A DNA stretch of 16,913 nucleotides, taken from an uncultured Methylobacillus sp. (GTDB lineage: Bacteria; Pseudomonadota; Gammaproteobacteria; Burkholderiales; Methylophilaceae). The notes beneath the pieces are model-generated. The model did not search any database and was not told the DNA's origin. It saw only the letters and a program-made list of their open reading frames with translations. Location of the stretch: positions 1-16,913 of the forward strand of contig CAMLDQ010000045.1 of NCBI GenBank assembly GCA_946478965.1, given 5' to 3'. The first letter of the stretch is position 1. Each line of letters starts with the position of its first letter. The translations under genes and the position numbers were made by a program. This document shows positions 7,801 through 15,882 of this stretch, one piece after another.

Positions 7801-8970
7801 ATGGAATTCGAATATTGGTGGCTGCTCGCCCTTCCCTTGTTCTTCGCCTTCGGCTGGATGGCCGCGCGTATGGACTTGAAACAGTTGCTTACCGAATCCA
7901 GCGCGATGCCGGCCGCCTATTTCAAGGGCCTCAACTTCCTGATCAAGGAACAGCACGACAAGGCGATCGAAGCGTTTATCGAAGCCGTACAAATCAATTC
8001 GGAGTCGCTGGAGCTGCATTTCGCCCTGGGCAGCCTGTTCCGCTTGCGCGGCGAAATTGACCGCGCCATCCATCTGCATCACAACCTGCTGGAGCGTCCC
8101 CAGCTCTCGGATATGCAACGTTTCGCCATCATGGCCGAACTGGCGCAGGATTACCTCAAAGCGGGCCTGTTCGACCGTGCCGAGGAACTGTTTCGCGGGC
8201 TGTGCGCCTCCCCAACTTATCACAAGCCGGCACTGCGTTCGCTACTGGACATCTACATCCGCGAACGCGATTGGAGCCAGGCGATTGCAACAGCCAGTGA
8301 ACTTGAATCCCTGTCCAAGGTTTCCTTCCGCAAGGAAATCGCGCAATTCCATTGCGAGCTGGCCGTCGAGGCCGCCGCAACCGGCGCGATCGACGCGGCC
8401 AAAACACATCTGACCGATGCGCTCTCGACCAATGCGGAATGCGTGCGTGCGACGGTGATGCTTGGCGACATGGCCGCTGCGGCAGAAAATCGCGAGCAAG
8501 CCATTGCCATCTGGCAGGGCATCGAACAGCAGGCGCCCCAATATCTCGGACTGGCCGCCGCACGCGTGCTGGAGAACTACACTGCGCTCGGCAAGACCAG
8601 CGAAGGTCTGGAGCTACTGAAATCCTGGATGGAAAAGCATGGGTTGCCCTCCATCCTCAATATTCTTTATGATGCGGCGCTAAAGCATCAGGGTGCCGAG
8701 GCCGCAGCGGAACTCGCCCGCCAGGAGCTGGCACGCAAACCCAGCCTCAACATTCTGGACCGATTGTTGCAAGCGCGGGAACTGGAAACCGCCGAAAATC
8801 AGCGCGATGTGGCACTGATGAAAAACACCATCCATCACTTTCTTGGCAACACCCGCAGTTATTGTTGCAACCAGTGCGGCTTCCGCGCGCGCCAGTATTA
8901 CTGGCAATGCCCCGGCTGCAACAGCTGGGAAAGCTTTCCGCCGGAACCCAAGGAGCAACCACTGCGATGA
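7801..8970 (+). CDS. lapB: Lipopolysaccharide assembly protein B (TPR and rubredoxin-like domain)
   Basis: A 389-residue LapB/YciM, the same size as in E. coli. An N-terminal membrane helix (about 5-21) is followed by a cytoplasmic superhelix of TPR-like repeats (about 37-340). A C-terminal rubredoxin-like metal site uses C356, C359, C370 and C373 (CNQC and CPGC). LapB acts with FtsH in degrading LpxC, so it sets the rate of lipid A synthesis. It follows lapA by 12 nt with no clear Shine-Dalgarno, suggesting coupling. Its stop overlaps the pyrF start as ATGA. All four metal ligands are present, so the protein appears intact. Confidence 0.95.
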   Translation: MEFEYWWLLALPLFFAFGWMAARMDLKQLLTESSAMPAAYFKGLNFLIKEQHDKAIEAFIEAVQINSESLELHFALGSLFRLRGEIDRAIHLHHNLLERPQLSDMQRFAIMAELAQDYLKAGLFDRAEELFRGLCASPTYHKPALRSLLDIYIRERDWSQAIATASELESLSKVSFRKEIAQFHCELAVEAAATGAIDAAKTHLTDALSTNAECVRATVMLGDMAAAAENREQAIAIWQGIEQQAPQYLGLAAARVLENYTALGKTSEGLELLKSWMEKHGLPSILNILYDAALKHQGAEAAAELARQELARKPSLNILDRLLQARELETAENQRDVALMKNTIHHFLGNTRSYCCNQCGFRARQYYWQCPGCNSWESFPPEPKEQPLR

Positions 8971-9677
8971 ACACCTCTGCCTGCGACCCCAAAATTGTTG
9001 TCGCACTCGATTTTCCTTCCGCCGCCTCGGCTCTCTCGCTTGTCGATCGGCTGGACCCCGGTTTATGCCGCCTCAAAATCGGCAAGGAACTATTTACAGC
9101 GGAAGGGCCGCAATTCGTCGAGCAACTGGTGCGCAAGGATTTCGGTGTCTTTCTCGACCTCAAGTTCCACGACATTCCCAACACCGTCGCCAAGGCCTGC
9201 GAAGCTGCAGCCCGGCTTGGGGTATGGATGCTCAATGTGCATGCTTGCGGCGGGCGCGCCATGATGGAAGCGGCTCGCAATGCCGTGGAGAAGTCGGCAC
9301 ACCGCCCTCTCCTGATCGCCGTCACCGTGCTGACCAGCATGGACCAGGCCACCCTGCACGAAATTGGCGTCAATGGCGAACTACAGGATCAGGTTCTGCG
9401 CCTGGCAAGGCTCACGCAGCAGTCCGGTCTCGACGGCGTCGTCTGCTCGGCACAGGAGGCGCCACTGTTGCGGCAAAACATCGGGCAGGATTTCTGCCTG
9501 GTCACGCCCGGCATTCGCCCCGCCAGTGCCAGCCTGGATGACCAGTCGCGCGTCGTCACCCCGGCAGAGGCCATGCGCCAGGGTTCCAGCTATCTGGTCA
9601 TCGGCCGCCCAATCACCCAGGCGGCAAATCCGCTAGGTGCCCTGCAGGCAATCGCCCACGACCTCGCTGCCGCCTGA
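8967..9677 (+). CDS. pyrF: Orotidine 5'-phosphate decarboxylase
   Basis: A 236-residue TIM-barrel enzyme that converts OMP to UMP, the last step of de novo pyrimidine synthesis. The catalytic charge network is in [12 protein letters not shown] (D64, K66, D69). KIVVALDF near the N-terminus and the phosphate-binding TPGIR and VIGRPIT segments near the C-terminus complete the family signature. ATG 8967 overlaps the lapB stop (ATGA); the frame is open to 8862, but that part lies within lapB and is unrelated. It is the last gene of the lapA-lapB-pyrF unit. Length fits the group I bacterial enzymes. Confidence 0.97.
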   Translation: MNTSACDPKIVVALDFPSAASALSLVDRLDPGLCRLKIGKELFTAEGPQFVEQLVRKDFGVFLDLKFHDIPNTVAKACEAAARLGVWMLNVHACGGRAMMEAARNAVEKSAHRPLLIAVTVLTSMDQATLHEIGVNGELQDQVLRLARLTQQSGLDGVVCSAQEAPLLRQNIGQDFCLVTPGIRPASASLDDQSRVVTPAEAMRQGSSYLVIGRPITQAANPLGALQAIAHDLAAA

Positions 9678-9719
9678 TTCTGACTTCCCCAATTACCCGG
9701 CACGCATAAAGGGTTTGAA

Positions 9720-9725
9720 TATAAT
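9720..9725 (+). promoter_or_regulatory. Putative promoter -10 (TATAAT) for the ComEA-like gene
   Basis: A consensus TATAAT in the 109-nt gap after pyrF, 61 nt before the next start codon. No strong -35 is seen. A Shine-Dalgarno (GGGAGA) follows at about 9776-9781. This indicates that the small gene has its own promoter. Confidence 0.55.
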
Positions 9726-9786
9726 CGGTCAAGAGCCCTATCCGGACTCAACGACACGATCAACTTTTCACTCTTGGGAGAAAAAC

Positions 9787-10095
9787 ATGAATAAGCTGTT
9801 GCTCGCACTCGTGCTGTCATTCATCTGCATCCTGCCTGCATGGGCCGCGGTGGATCTGAACACCGCCACCGTCTCAGAGCTGGAAAACGTCAAAGGTATA
9901 GGCCCGAAAAAAGCGGCCGCCATCGTCGAATACCGCAAAAAGAACGGCGCGTTCAAGTCCGTGGACGATCTGGACAAGGTGCATGGTTTCGGCAAGAAAT
10001 CGGTCGACATGTTGAAAAAAGACATCACCGTCGGTAACGCCCAGGCAGCGACGGCCGGAAAAACGGCCGAAAACAAAATGGAAAAAAAGAAATAG
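9787..10095 (+). CDS. Secreted ComEA-like helix-hairpin-helix protein
   Basis: A 102-residue protein with a typical signal peptide (MNKLLLALVL to PAWA, cleavage likely after A20) and one ComEA-type DNA-binding module (about 23-77). The module begins VDLNTAT, has the hairpin VKGIGPKKAAAIVEYR (35-50) and a second hairpin VHGFGKKSVDML (65-76). Such proteins bind double-stranded DNA in the periplasm and help pull it in during natural transformation. A Lys-rich tail ends in EKKK. ATG 9787 is chosen because it follows GGGAGA and gives the signal peptide. It stands alone between its own promoter and a terminator, with no other competence gene nearby, so a role in transformation is inference. Confidence 0.88.
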   Translation: MNKLLLALVLSFICILPAWAAVDLNTATVSELENVKGIGPKKAAAIVEYRKKNGAFKSVDDLDKVHGFGKKSVDMLKKDITVGNAQAATAGKTAENKMEKKK

Positions 10096-10108
10096 TTTGA
10101 CGCCCAAC

Positions 10109-10137
10109 AAAAAAGCCCTGCGAAGCAGGGCTTTTTT
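10109..10137. terminator. Bidirectional Rho-independent terminator
   Basis: A-run, GCCCTGC stem, GAA loop, GCAGGGC and a six-T run. Because it is symmetric it can stop transcription of the ComEA-like gene from the left and the glycine-zipper gene from the right, which converge here. Confidence 0.93.
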
Positions 10138-10152
10138 CGTTTGAGCAACCGT

Positions 10153-10662
10153 TCAGTCGTCGTGTTTGCTATGGCCGGGATTATCCCGATTCATCTCATG
10201 GCCGTAGCCGTGTCCATGGTGTTTGTGCTTCTTGTGATGGTAGGCGCGATCTCCATCATCAGCCACCACCACAGTAGTACCGGTCCTGCTCGTTGCGGCC
10301 GGCCTGCTCTCGGACACGTTCTTGCCCACCACCGAGCCAGCCGCGCCGCCTACGCCGGCGCCCACGATAGCGCCGGTCTTGCCGCCGACTGCCTGACCGA
10401 CCGCCGCGCCGGAAGCTCCGCCGACAGCACCGCCCACCACGGCACCCGTCTTGCCTTGCCCTTGCGTAGTTACCGCCGCACCGGTCGCGCCACCCACCGC
10501 GCCGCCGACAATGGCGCCGGTTTTGCCACCAACGGCCTGACCGATTGCCGTCCCGGCAGCGGCGCCTAAACCGCTGCCAACAGCAGTTTTAGCATCGCTG
10601 TCCGCGGCCAAGACATGACCGGAAATCAGCGATAAGGCAAGAAAATACCACGACATTCTCAT
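10153..10662 (-). CDS. Secreted glycine-zipper protein with His-rich tail
   Basis: A 169-residue protein of unknown function. A signal peptide (about 1-19, ending HVLA) precedes a Gly/Ala-rich region with three exact-length tandem 24-residue units (46-69, 70-93, 94-117), each starting GKTGA and containing VGGA.G, preceded by a partial unit. This is a glycine-zipper pattern that packs helices against membranes. After a short linker, nine His residues fall within the last 28 residues (142-169; for example HHKKHKHHGHGYGH), a possible metal-binding tail. The start is ATG 10662, with AAGGG 8 nt upstream; GTG 10671 overlaps that site. It lies 44 nt after metG on the same strand. It could be an envelope or metal-stress protein; no specific name is justified. 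Confidence 0.85.
   Translation of the reverse strand: MRMSWYFLALSLISGHVLAADSDAKTAVGSGLGAAAGTAIGQAVGGKTGAIVGGAVGGATGAAVTTQGQGKTGAVVGGAVGGASGAAVGQAVGGKTGAIVGAGVGGAAGSVVGKNVSESRPAATSRTGTTVVVADDGDRAYHHKKHKHHGHGYGHEMNRDNPGHSKHDD
10312..10527 (-). repeat. Three 72-bp in-frame tandem repeats in the glycine-zipper gene
   Basis: The DNA encoding residues 46-117 divides into three 72-bp units (10456-10527, 10384-10455, 10312-10383) whose translations align without gaps. Such units can change number by slippage or recombination between strains. Confidence 0.8.
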
Positions 10663-10706
10663 AGAGTTCACCCTTGAAATTTTGAATTGATGTTTTACGA
10701 CTGGCG

Positions 10707-12755
10707 TTATTTGACGCGCATACCGGGCTGCGCGCCGGCATCGGGCGACAGGATGAACGGCCCGCCGTGCTCGTCACTGGCGGCCAATACCATCCCTTCG
10801 GACATGCCGAACTTCATTTTGCGCGGCGCGAGGTTGGCCACCATCACCGTCAACCGGCCGACCAGCGACGCCGGATCGTAAGCCGACTTGATGCCGGCGA
10901 ATACCTGGCGCGGCTTCTCCTCGCCGATGTCCAGCATCAGGCGCAGCAGCTTCTCGGCACCTTCGACGTGCCCCGCTTCGACAATCTTGGCGATACGCAG
11001 GTCGACCTTGGTGAAGTCGTCGATGGAAATGTACTCGGCAACGGTTTTTTCTTCATGCTGCTGCGCTTTCGCATGGCGGGCCTGGGAGTGGCTTTGCGCA
11101 GCAGGCTGCAAGGATTCCTTGTTGGCTTCGGTCATGGCTTCAATCTGTTTCGGGTCGATTCGGGTCATCAGGTGTTGGTAGGTATTAACCGCGTGCCCTA
11201 CCGGCAGGCAGTTGGCGACGTCCGGCCAGCCCAGCGGAGCAACGTTGAGAAAACTTTCCACGTCCGCAGCCAGTTTCGGCAATACCGGCTTCAGGTAAAC
11301 GGTAAGGATGCGGAACATCTCCAGCGCTTCCGAGCACACGCGATGCAGGAGATCTTCCTGCCCAGGCTGCTTGGCGAGTTCCCAGGGAGCGGCACCCGCG
11401 ACGAAGGCATTGGCTTTGTCCGCCAGCGTCATGATGTTGCGCAAGGCCCGCCCGAAATCACGCTGAACGAAGTTATCGGCGATCTCGTCAGCAGCTGCGC
11501 GCATTTCCTGGATTACACCGTTGTCTTGACTAATCGCCCCGATCTTGCCGTCGAAACGCTTGCTGATAAATCCGGCACAGCGGCTGGCGATATTGACATA
11601 CTTGCCGACCAGGTCGGAATTCACACGCGCGACAAAATCGTCAAGGTTGAGGTCGATATCTTCCATCGTGCCATTCAGCTTGGCGGCGTAGTAGTAGCGC
11701 AGGTACTCCGGGTTCTTCACGTGGTCGAGATAGCTGCGCGCGGTGATGAACGTGCCGCGCGACTTGGACATCTTCTCGCCATTGACGGTGAGGAAGCCGT
11801 GCGCATAAATCTGCGTCGGCGTGCGGTAGCCGGAGTATTCCAGCGTCGCCGGCCAGAACAACGCGTGGAAATAGAGAATATCCTTGCCGATGAAGTGGTA
11901 CAGCTCGGTGCTCGAGTCCTGTTTCCAGTATTCATCGAAATTCAGCCCTTTTTTCTCGCACAGGTTCTTGAAGCTGGCCATGTAGCCGATGGGCGCATCC
12001 AGCCACACATAGAAATACTTGCCCGGCGCCTCGGGAATTTCAAAGCCGAAGTATGGCGCATCGCGCGAGATATCCCAGTCGGACAGGCCGGAGGCGAACC
12101 ACTCGCCCATCTTGTTGGCGGCCTCGGCCTGCAGCGTGCCGGAGCGCGTCCATTCCTTCAAGAATGCTTCGCACTCGGACAGCTTGAAAAAGTAGTGCTC
12201 GGTTTCCTTGCGCACCGGCGTCGCGCCGGATACGGCGGAAAACGGGTTGATCAGTTCGGTCGGGCTGTAGGTGGCGCCGCACACCTCGCAGGAATCGCCG
12301 TACTGATCCTTGGCGTGGCACTTGGGACATTCGCCCTTGATGAAGCGATCCGGCAGGAACATGTTCTTGACCGGGTCATAGTATTGCTCGATGGTACGCG
12401 TCGCGATCTTGCCGTTGGCCTTCAGCGCCTTGTAGATGCCTTGCGCCAGCGCCTTGTTCTCAGGCGCGTTGGTCGAGTGGTAGTTGTCGAACGCCACCAG
12501 AAAATCGGCAAAATCGCGCGCATGCTCATCATGCACCTTGGCTATCAGTTGCTCCGGCGTTATCCCCTCTTTCTCCGCGCGCAGCATGATGGGCGTGCCG
12601 TGGGTGTCGTCGGCGCAGACGTAATAGGCATCGTGCCCCTGCATTTTCTGAAAGCGCACCCAGATATCGGTCTGGATATATTCCACCAGATGGCCTAGAT
12701 GAATGCTGCCATTGGCATAGGGCAAGGCAGAGGTGACGAGGATTTTGCGGGTCAT
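10707..12755 (-). CDS. metG: Methionyl-tRNA synthetase
   Basis: A full-length 682-residue class I synthetase that charges tRNA-Met with methionine. The HIGH signature is HLGH (19-22), the zinc knuckle has C143, C146, C156 and C159, and the KMSKS loop is exact (328-332). An anticodon-binding helical domain follows. After a linker rich in Gln, Ala and Lys (about 560-585), a C-terminal tRNA-binding OB fold begins at about [18 protein letters not shown], giving the long dimeric type seen in E. coli. It is divergent from mrp with a 104-nt gap holding promoters in both directions, as in many Betaproteobacteria. Only a weak Shine-Dalgarno precedes the start. Confidence 0.98.
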   Translation of the reverse strand: MTRKILVTSALPYANGSIHLGHLVEYIQTDIWVRFQKMQGHDAYYVCADDTHGTPIMLRAEKEGITPEQLIAKVHDEHARDFADFLVAFDNYHSTNAPENKALAQGIYKALKANGKIATRTIEQYYDPVKNMFLPDRFIKGECPKCHAKDQYGDSCEVCGATYSPTELINPFSAVSGATPVRKETEHYFFKLSECEAFLKEWTRSGTLQAEAANKMGEWFASGLSDWDISRDAPYFGFEIPEAPGKYFYVWLDAPIGYMASFKNLCEKKGLNFDEYWKQDSSTELYHFIGKDILYFHALFWPATLEYSGYRTPTQIYAHGFLTVNGEKMSKSRGTFITARSYLDHVKNPEYLRYYYAAKLNGTMEDIDLNLDDFVARVNSDLVGKYVNIASRCAGFISKRFDGKIGAISQDNGVIQEMRAAADEIADNFVQRDFGRALRNIMTLADKANAFVAGAAPWELAKQPGQEDLLHRVCSEALEMFRILTVYLKPVLPKLAADVESFLNVAPLGWPDVANCLPVGHAVNTYQHLMTRIDPKQIEAMTEANKESLQPAAQSHSQARHAKAQQHEEKTVAEYISIDDFTKVDLRIAKIVEAGHVEGAEKLLRLMLDIGEEKPRQVFAGIKSAYDPASLVGRLTVMVANLAPRKMKFGMSEGMVLAASDEHGGPFILSPDAGAQPGMRVK

Positions 12756-12787
12756 GAAGAAGGCTTAAACACTTGGAAAAGAGGGGC

Positions 12788-12793
12788 ATTTTA
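12788..12793 (-). promoter_or_regulatory. Putative metG -10 box (TAAAAT, minus strand)
   Basis: On the minus strand GCTAAAATGCCCC lies 32 nt before the metG start. No clear -35 is seen. It faces away from the mrp promoter at 12821-12826, so the two promoters would compete for the same short region. Confidence 0.45.
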
Positions 12794-12820
12794 GCAAATG
12801 ACGGGGCCTTGCACATGCGT

Positions 12821-12847
12821 TAAAATTACCCGATTCGTTTACTCGGG
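12821..12847 (+). promoter_or_regulatory. Putative mrp -10 box and leader hairpin
   Basis: TAAAAT at 12821-12826 lies in TGCGTTAAAAT, an 11-mer repeated exactly before aroG. A short hairpin (CCCGA at 12829-12833 with TCGGG at 12843-12847) follows and would hide the only Shine-Dalgarno-like GGGA upstream of mrp. No strong -35 is seen. Confidence 0.45.
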
Positions 12848-12859
12848 AATTTTTGCCTC

Positions 12860-13948
12860 ATGCCACTCTCAGAATTACAGGTCCAGACCACTCTCAAGGA
12901 GCTTGTCGATCCAAATACCGGCAAGGATTTTGTCTCCGCCAAATCGGTAAGAAACATTCGCATTGATGGTAATAATCTCGCCCTCGATATCGTGCTTGGA
13001 TATCCCGCCAAAAGCGTGATGGAAGACATACGCAAACAGGTCGAGGACAAACTGAAAACACTCCCCGAAGTCGGCAGCGTGTTCGTCAACGTCAGCAGCA
13101 AGGTTGTCCCGCACGCAGTGCAGCGGGGCGTGCAACTGATTCCCGGCGTGAAGAACGTCATCGCCGTCGCGTCCGGCAAGGGCGGGGTCGGCAAATCCAC
13201 CACCTCGGTCAACCTGGCGCTGGCGCTGGCTGCAGAAGGCGCGTCCGTCGGCATCCTGGACGCCGACATTTACGGCCCGTCCCAGCCGCAGATGCTGGGC
13301 ATCAATGCACGCCCGGAAAGCACGGATGGCAAAAGCATGGAGCCGCTGGAACGTTATGGCATCCAGGCGATGTCCATCGGCTTCCTGATCGACATGGACA
13401 CGCCCATGGTCTGGCGTGGCCCCATGGTCACCGGCGCGCTGGAACAACTGTTGCGCGAGACCAACTGGCGTGAACTGGATTACCTGGTCATCGACCTGCC
13501 TCCCGGCACCGGCGACATCCAGCTGACGCTGTCGCAGAAAGTGCCGGTTACCGGTGCCGTCATTGTCACCACACCGCAGGACATTGCACTGCTGGACGCG
13601 CGCAAGGGCCTCAAGATGTTCGAGAAGGTCGGCGTACCCATCGTCGGCATCGTCGAGAACATGAGTACGCATATCTGCTCGCAATGCGGCCACGAAGAAC
13701 ATATTTTCGGTGCCGGCGGCGGCGAACAGATGTGCAAGGACTACAACGTCGAACTGCTGGGCTCGCTGCCGCTGGATATCAAGATCCGCGAGCAAACCGA
13801 TGGCGGCATGCCGACCGTCGCAGCCGAACCGGACAGCAAGGTCGCCGGCATTTATCGCCAGATCGCCCGCCGCACCGCCGTCAAGCTGTCGGAACTTGGG
13901 CAGGACTACAGCAGCAAGTTCCCCAACATCGTCATCCAGAACACCTGA
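12860..13948 (+). CDS. apbC: Iron-sulfur cluster carrier protein (Mrp/ApbC, P-loop ATPase)
   Basis: A 362-residue Mrp/ApbC/Nbp35-family protein that carries and transfers Fe-S clusters in the cytoplasm. An N-terminal MIP18-like (DUF59) domain covers about 1-85. A deviant Walker A, GKGGVGKST (106-114), begins the ATPase domain; LDADIYGPS and DLPPGTGD (212-219) follow. C273 and C276 in ICSQC are the cysteines that bridge a cluster between two subunits. It is divergent from metG and is followed by a 34-bp palindrome, so it is probably transcribed alone. The paired CxxC is intact. Confidence 0.95.
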   Translation: MPLSELQVQTTLKELVDPNTGKDFVSAKSVRNIRIDGNNLALDIVLGYPAKSVMEDIRKQVEDKLKTLPEVGSVFVNVSSKVVPHAVQRGVQLIPGVKNVIAVASGKGGVGKSTTSVNLALALAAEGASVGILDADIYGPSQPQMLGINARPESTDGKSMEPLERYGIQAMSIGFLIDMDTPMVWRGPMVTGALEQLLRETNWRELDYLVIDLPPGTGDIQLTLSQKVPVTGAVIVTTPQDIALLDARKGLKMFEKVGVPIVGIVENMSTHICSQCGHEEHIFGAGGGEQMCKDYNVELLGSLPLDIKIREQTDGGMPTVAAEPDSKVAGIYRQIARRTAVKLSELGQDYSSKFPNIVIQNT

Positions 13949-13968
13949 TACGCATCGGCTGCATCCCC

Positions 13969-14002
13969 TTGCCTACATGACGGCATGCCGTCATGTAGGC
14001 AA
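13969..14002. repeat. 34-bp perfect palindrome downstream of apbC
   Basis: Two 17-nt arms (13969-13985 and 13986-14002) are exact reverse complements with no spacer. As RNA this gives a 15-bp stem with a CATG loop, 20 nt after the apbC stop. The following ATTCCTTTTCCC is only partly T-rich, so it may be a terminator, or a dimeric protein-binding site ahead of aroG. Confidence 0.75.
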
Positions 14003-14060
14003 ATTCCTTTTCCCATCAAGCCAAAACAAGGATTTTCTGGAGTGCCTTGCCCGTCATCCT

Positions 14061-14104
14061 GCGTTAAAATGCATCCCTTTTGTAACGCGCGGCCAATAGG
14101 CCGC
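14061..14104 (+). promoter_or_regulatory. Putative aroG promoter and structured leader
   Basis: TAAAAT at 14065-14070 is the likely -10. It lies inside an interrupted inverted repeat, GCGTTA (14061-14066) with TAACGC (14083-14088), that could be an operator. Directly after comes a hairpin, GCGGCC (14089-14094) with GGCCGC (14099-14104) and loop AATA, ending 6 nt before ATG 14111, where a Shine-Dalgarno would lie. Repression at one or both levels is inference. Confidence 0.45.
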
Positions 14105-14110
14105 TGACGA

Positions 14111-15205
14111 ATGCCCATGAATACACCGCATAAACCGGCCACGGACGATGTCCGCATCCGCGACATCCAGGAGGTCACGCCGCCTTCGCGCATTCTGGCC
14201 GAACTCACTGCCAGCAGCGCCGCCTCGGACAACATCGTTGCCACCCGGCAGGAGATCCACCGCATCCTGCACGGTGCGGACGACCGCCTGCTGGTCATCA
14301 TCGGTCCGTGCTCCATCCACGACCACAAAGCCGCGCTGGAATATGCCGGGCTGCTGCTGGAACAGCGTAAGCGCCTTGCCGCCGACCTTTTGATCGTGAT
14401 GCGCGTGTATTTCGAAAAGCCCCGCACCACGGTCGGCTGGAAGGGCCTGATCAACGACCCGCATCTGGATGGCAGTTTTCAGATCAACGAAGGGCTGCAT
14501 CTGGCGCGCCGCATCCTGCTCGAGATCAACGAACTCGGCATGCCGGCCGGCACCGAGTTCCTCGACGTAATTACGCCCCAGTACACAGCCGATCTGGTGT
14601 CCTGGGGCGCCATCGGCGCACGCACGACCGAGAGCCAGATCCACCGCGAGCTGGCTTCCGGCCTCTCCTGCCCGGTCGGCTTCAAGAACGGCACCGACGG
14701 CAACATCAAGATTGCCGTGGATGCGATCAAGGCCGCCGCTTGCCCGCATCATTTCCTCGCCGTCACCAAAGCCGGGCATTCGGCGATTGTCTCGACCGCA
14801 GGTAACGAGGATTGTCACGTGATCCTGCGCGGCGGCAAGCAGCCCAATTACGATGCCGCCAGCGTCGAAGCCGCCTGCCACGAGCTGGGCGTCGCCGGGC
14901 TGGCGCCGCGTGTGATGATCGACTGTTCGCACGCCAACAGCAGCAAGCAGTTCAAGCGGCAGGTCGACGTTGCCAGCGATGTTGCCGGTCAATTGGCGAA
15001 CGGCGACCAGCGCATCTTCGGCCTCATGGTGGAATCGCATATTCACGAAGGGCGGCAGGAGCCAAGCGATGCCTGCGCGCTCGAATACGGCAAATCCATT
15101 ACCGACCCTTGCCTGGGCTGGGAAGACACAGTCGACCTGCTGGACACGCTTGCCGCCGGTGTGCGTGCACGCCGCCAGGTCTTTGAGGACGAGCAGCAGG
15201 ATTGA
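14111..15205 (+). CDS. aroG: 3-deoxy-7-phosphoheptulonate synthase (DAHP synthase, AroF/G/H type)
   Basis: A 364-residue class I DAHP synthase, which condenses phosphoenolpyruvate with erythrose 4-phosphate to start the shikimate pathway. Signatures are IGPCSIHD (64-71, metal-ligand Cys67), EKPRTTVGWKG (102-112), GARTTESQ (169-176), PVGFKNGTDG (188-197) and MIDCSHANSSK. Length and motifs fit the feedback-inhibited E. coli AroF/AroG/AroH group; which amino acid inhibits this one cannot be told from sequence, so the symbol is the generic choice. A second ATG at 14117 is also possible; neither has a strong Shine-Dalgarno. It has its own promoter region and is separate from tyrA-aroA, which sit in the same window. 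Confidence 0.94.
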   Translation: MPMNTPHKPATDDVRIRDIQEVTPPSRILAELTASSAASDNIVATRQEIHRILHGADDRLLVIIGPCSIHDHKAALEYAGLLLEQRKRLAADLLIVMRVYFEKPRTTVGWKGLINDPHLDGSFQINEGLHLARRILLEINELGMPAGTEFLDVITPQYTADLVSWGAIGARTTESQIHRELASGLSCPVGFKNGTDGNIKIAVDAIKAAACPHHFLAVTKAGHSAIVSTAGNEDCHVILRGGKQPNYDAASVEAACHELGVAGLAPRVMIDCSHANSSKQFKRQVDVASDVAGQLANGDQRIFGLMVESHIHEGRQEPSDACALEYGKSITDPCLGWEDTVDLLDTLAAGVRARRQVFEDEQQD

Positions 15206-15211
15206 GGACTC

Positions 15212-15231
15212 ACCGCCGCGCAAGCGGCGGT
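15212..15231 (+). terminator. Hairpin after aroG, possible terminator without T-run
   Basis: An 8-bp GC-rich stem (15212-15219 with 15224-15231) with a GCAA tetraloop lies 6 nt after the aroG stop. No T-run follows, so intrinsic termination would be poor; it may protect the 3' end or support Rho-dependent termination. Confidence 0.45.
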
Positions 15232-15263
15232 CCAAAATTCATACAATTCTCGCATTATCGCCG

Positions 15264-15269
15264 TATAAT
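15264..15269 (+). promoter_or_regulatory. Putative dcd promoter -10 (TATAAT)
   Basis: A consensus TATAAT in CCGTATAATGCC, 36 nt before the dcd start. The hexamer 17 nt upstream (ATACAA, 15241-15246) is a poor -35. The expected leader is about 30 nt. Confidence 0.55.
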
Positions 15270-15305
15270 GCCCCCTCATTTTCAGTCACTTAGCGCACAC
15301 TCGAG

Positions 15306-15878
15306 ATGAGCATCAAATCCGACAAATGGATCCGTCGCATGGCGGAGCAACACGGCATGATCGAACCGTTCGAACCGGGGCAGGTCAAGGAATCGAACGG
15401 CCACAAGCTGGTGTCCTACGGCACGTCGAGCTACGGCTACGATATTCGCTGCTCCAATGAATTCAAACTGTTCACCAACCTGAACAGCACCATCGTCGAT
15501 CCGAAGAACTTCGACCCGAATTCGTTCGTCGAAGTGGATGCGGACTACTGCATCATCCCGCCCAACTCGTTCGCACTGGCACGTACGGTGGAATACTTCC
15601 GCATCCCGCGCAATGTGCTGACGGTCTGCCTCGGCAAGTCAACCTATGCGCGTTGCGGCATCATCGTCAACGTGACGCCGTTCGAACCGGAATGGGAAGG
15701 CTACGTGACGCTGGAATTCAGCAATACCACGCCTTTGCCGGCCAAAATCTACGCCAACGAAGGCTGCGCGCAGGTGCTGTTCTTCGAGGCCGACGAGGAT
15801 GATATCTGCGAGACATCCTACAAGGACAGAGGCGGCAAGTACCAAGGCCAGCACGGCGTCACGCTGCCCAAGATTTGA
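15306..15878 (+). CDS. dcd: dCTP deaminase
   Basis: A 190-residue trimeric dCTP deaminase, which converts dCTP to dUTP and so supplies dUMP for thymidylate synthesis. The family core GKSTYARCG (110-118), the segment [18 protein letters not shown] (123-140) with the catalytic Glu at E137, and the C-terminal [14 protein letters not shown] are all present. The tail closes over bound nucleotide in this family. The fold is shared with dUTPase, but the KSTYAR and LEFSN motifs mark the deaminase. It has its own promoter and is followed after 4 nt by a small unknown gene. Confidence 0.96.
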   Translation: MSIKSDKWIRRMAEQHGMIEPFEPGQVKESNGHKLVSYGTSSYGYDIRCSNEFKLFTNLNSTIVDPKNFDPNSFVEVDADYCIIPPNSFALARTVEYFRIPRNVLTVCLGKSTYARCGIIVNVTPFEPEWEGYVTLEFSNTTPLPAKIYANEGCAQVLFFEADEDDICETSYKDRGGKYQGQHGVTLPKI

Positions 15879-15882
15879 GGCC

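Noticed and set aside
10312..10527. Possible CRISPR array from regular repeats
   Set aside because: Units are contiguous, in frame and 72 bp without spacers; they encode a protein repeat.
10141..10569. 142-codon plus-strand frame opposite the glycine-zipper gene
   Set aside because: The minus strand has a signal peptide, Shine-Dalgarno and ordered repeats; the plus frame only mirrors the repeats.
10767..12698. 643-codon open frame antisense to metG
   Set aside because: metG is complete and unmistakable on the other strand; the antisense translation is Arg/Val/Leu-rich with no domain.
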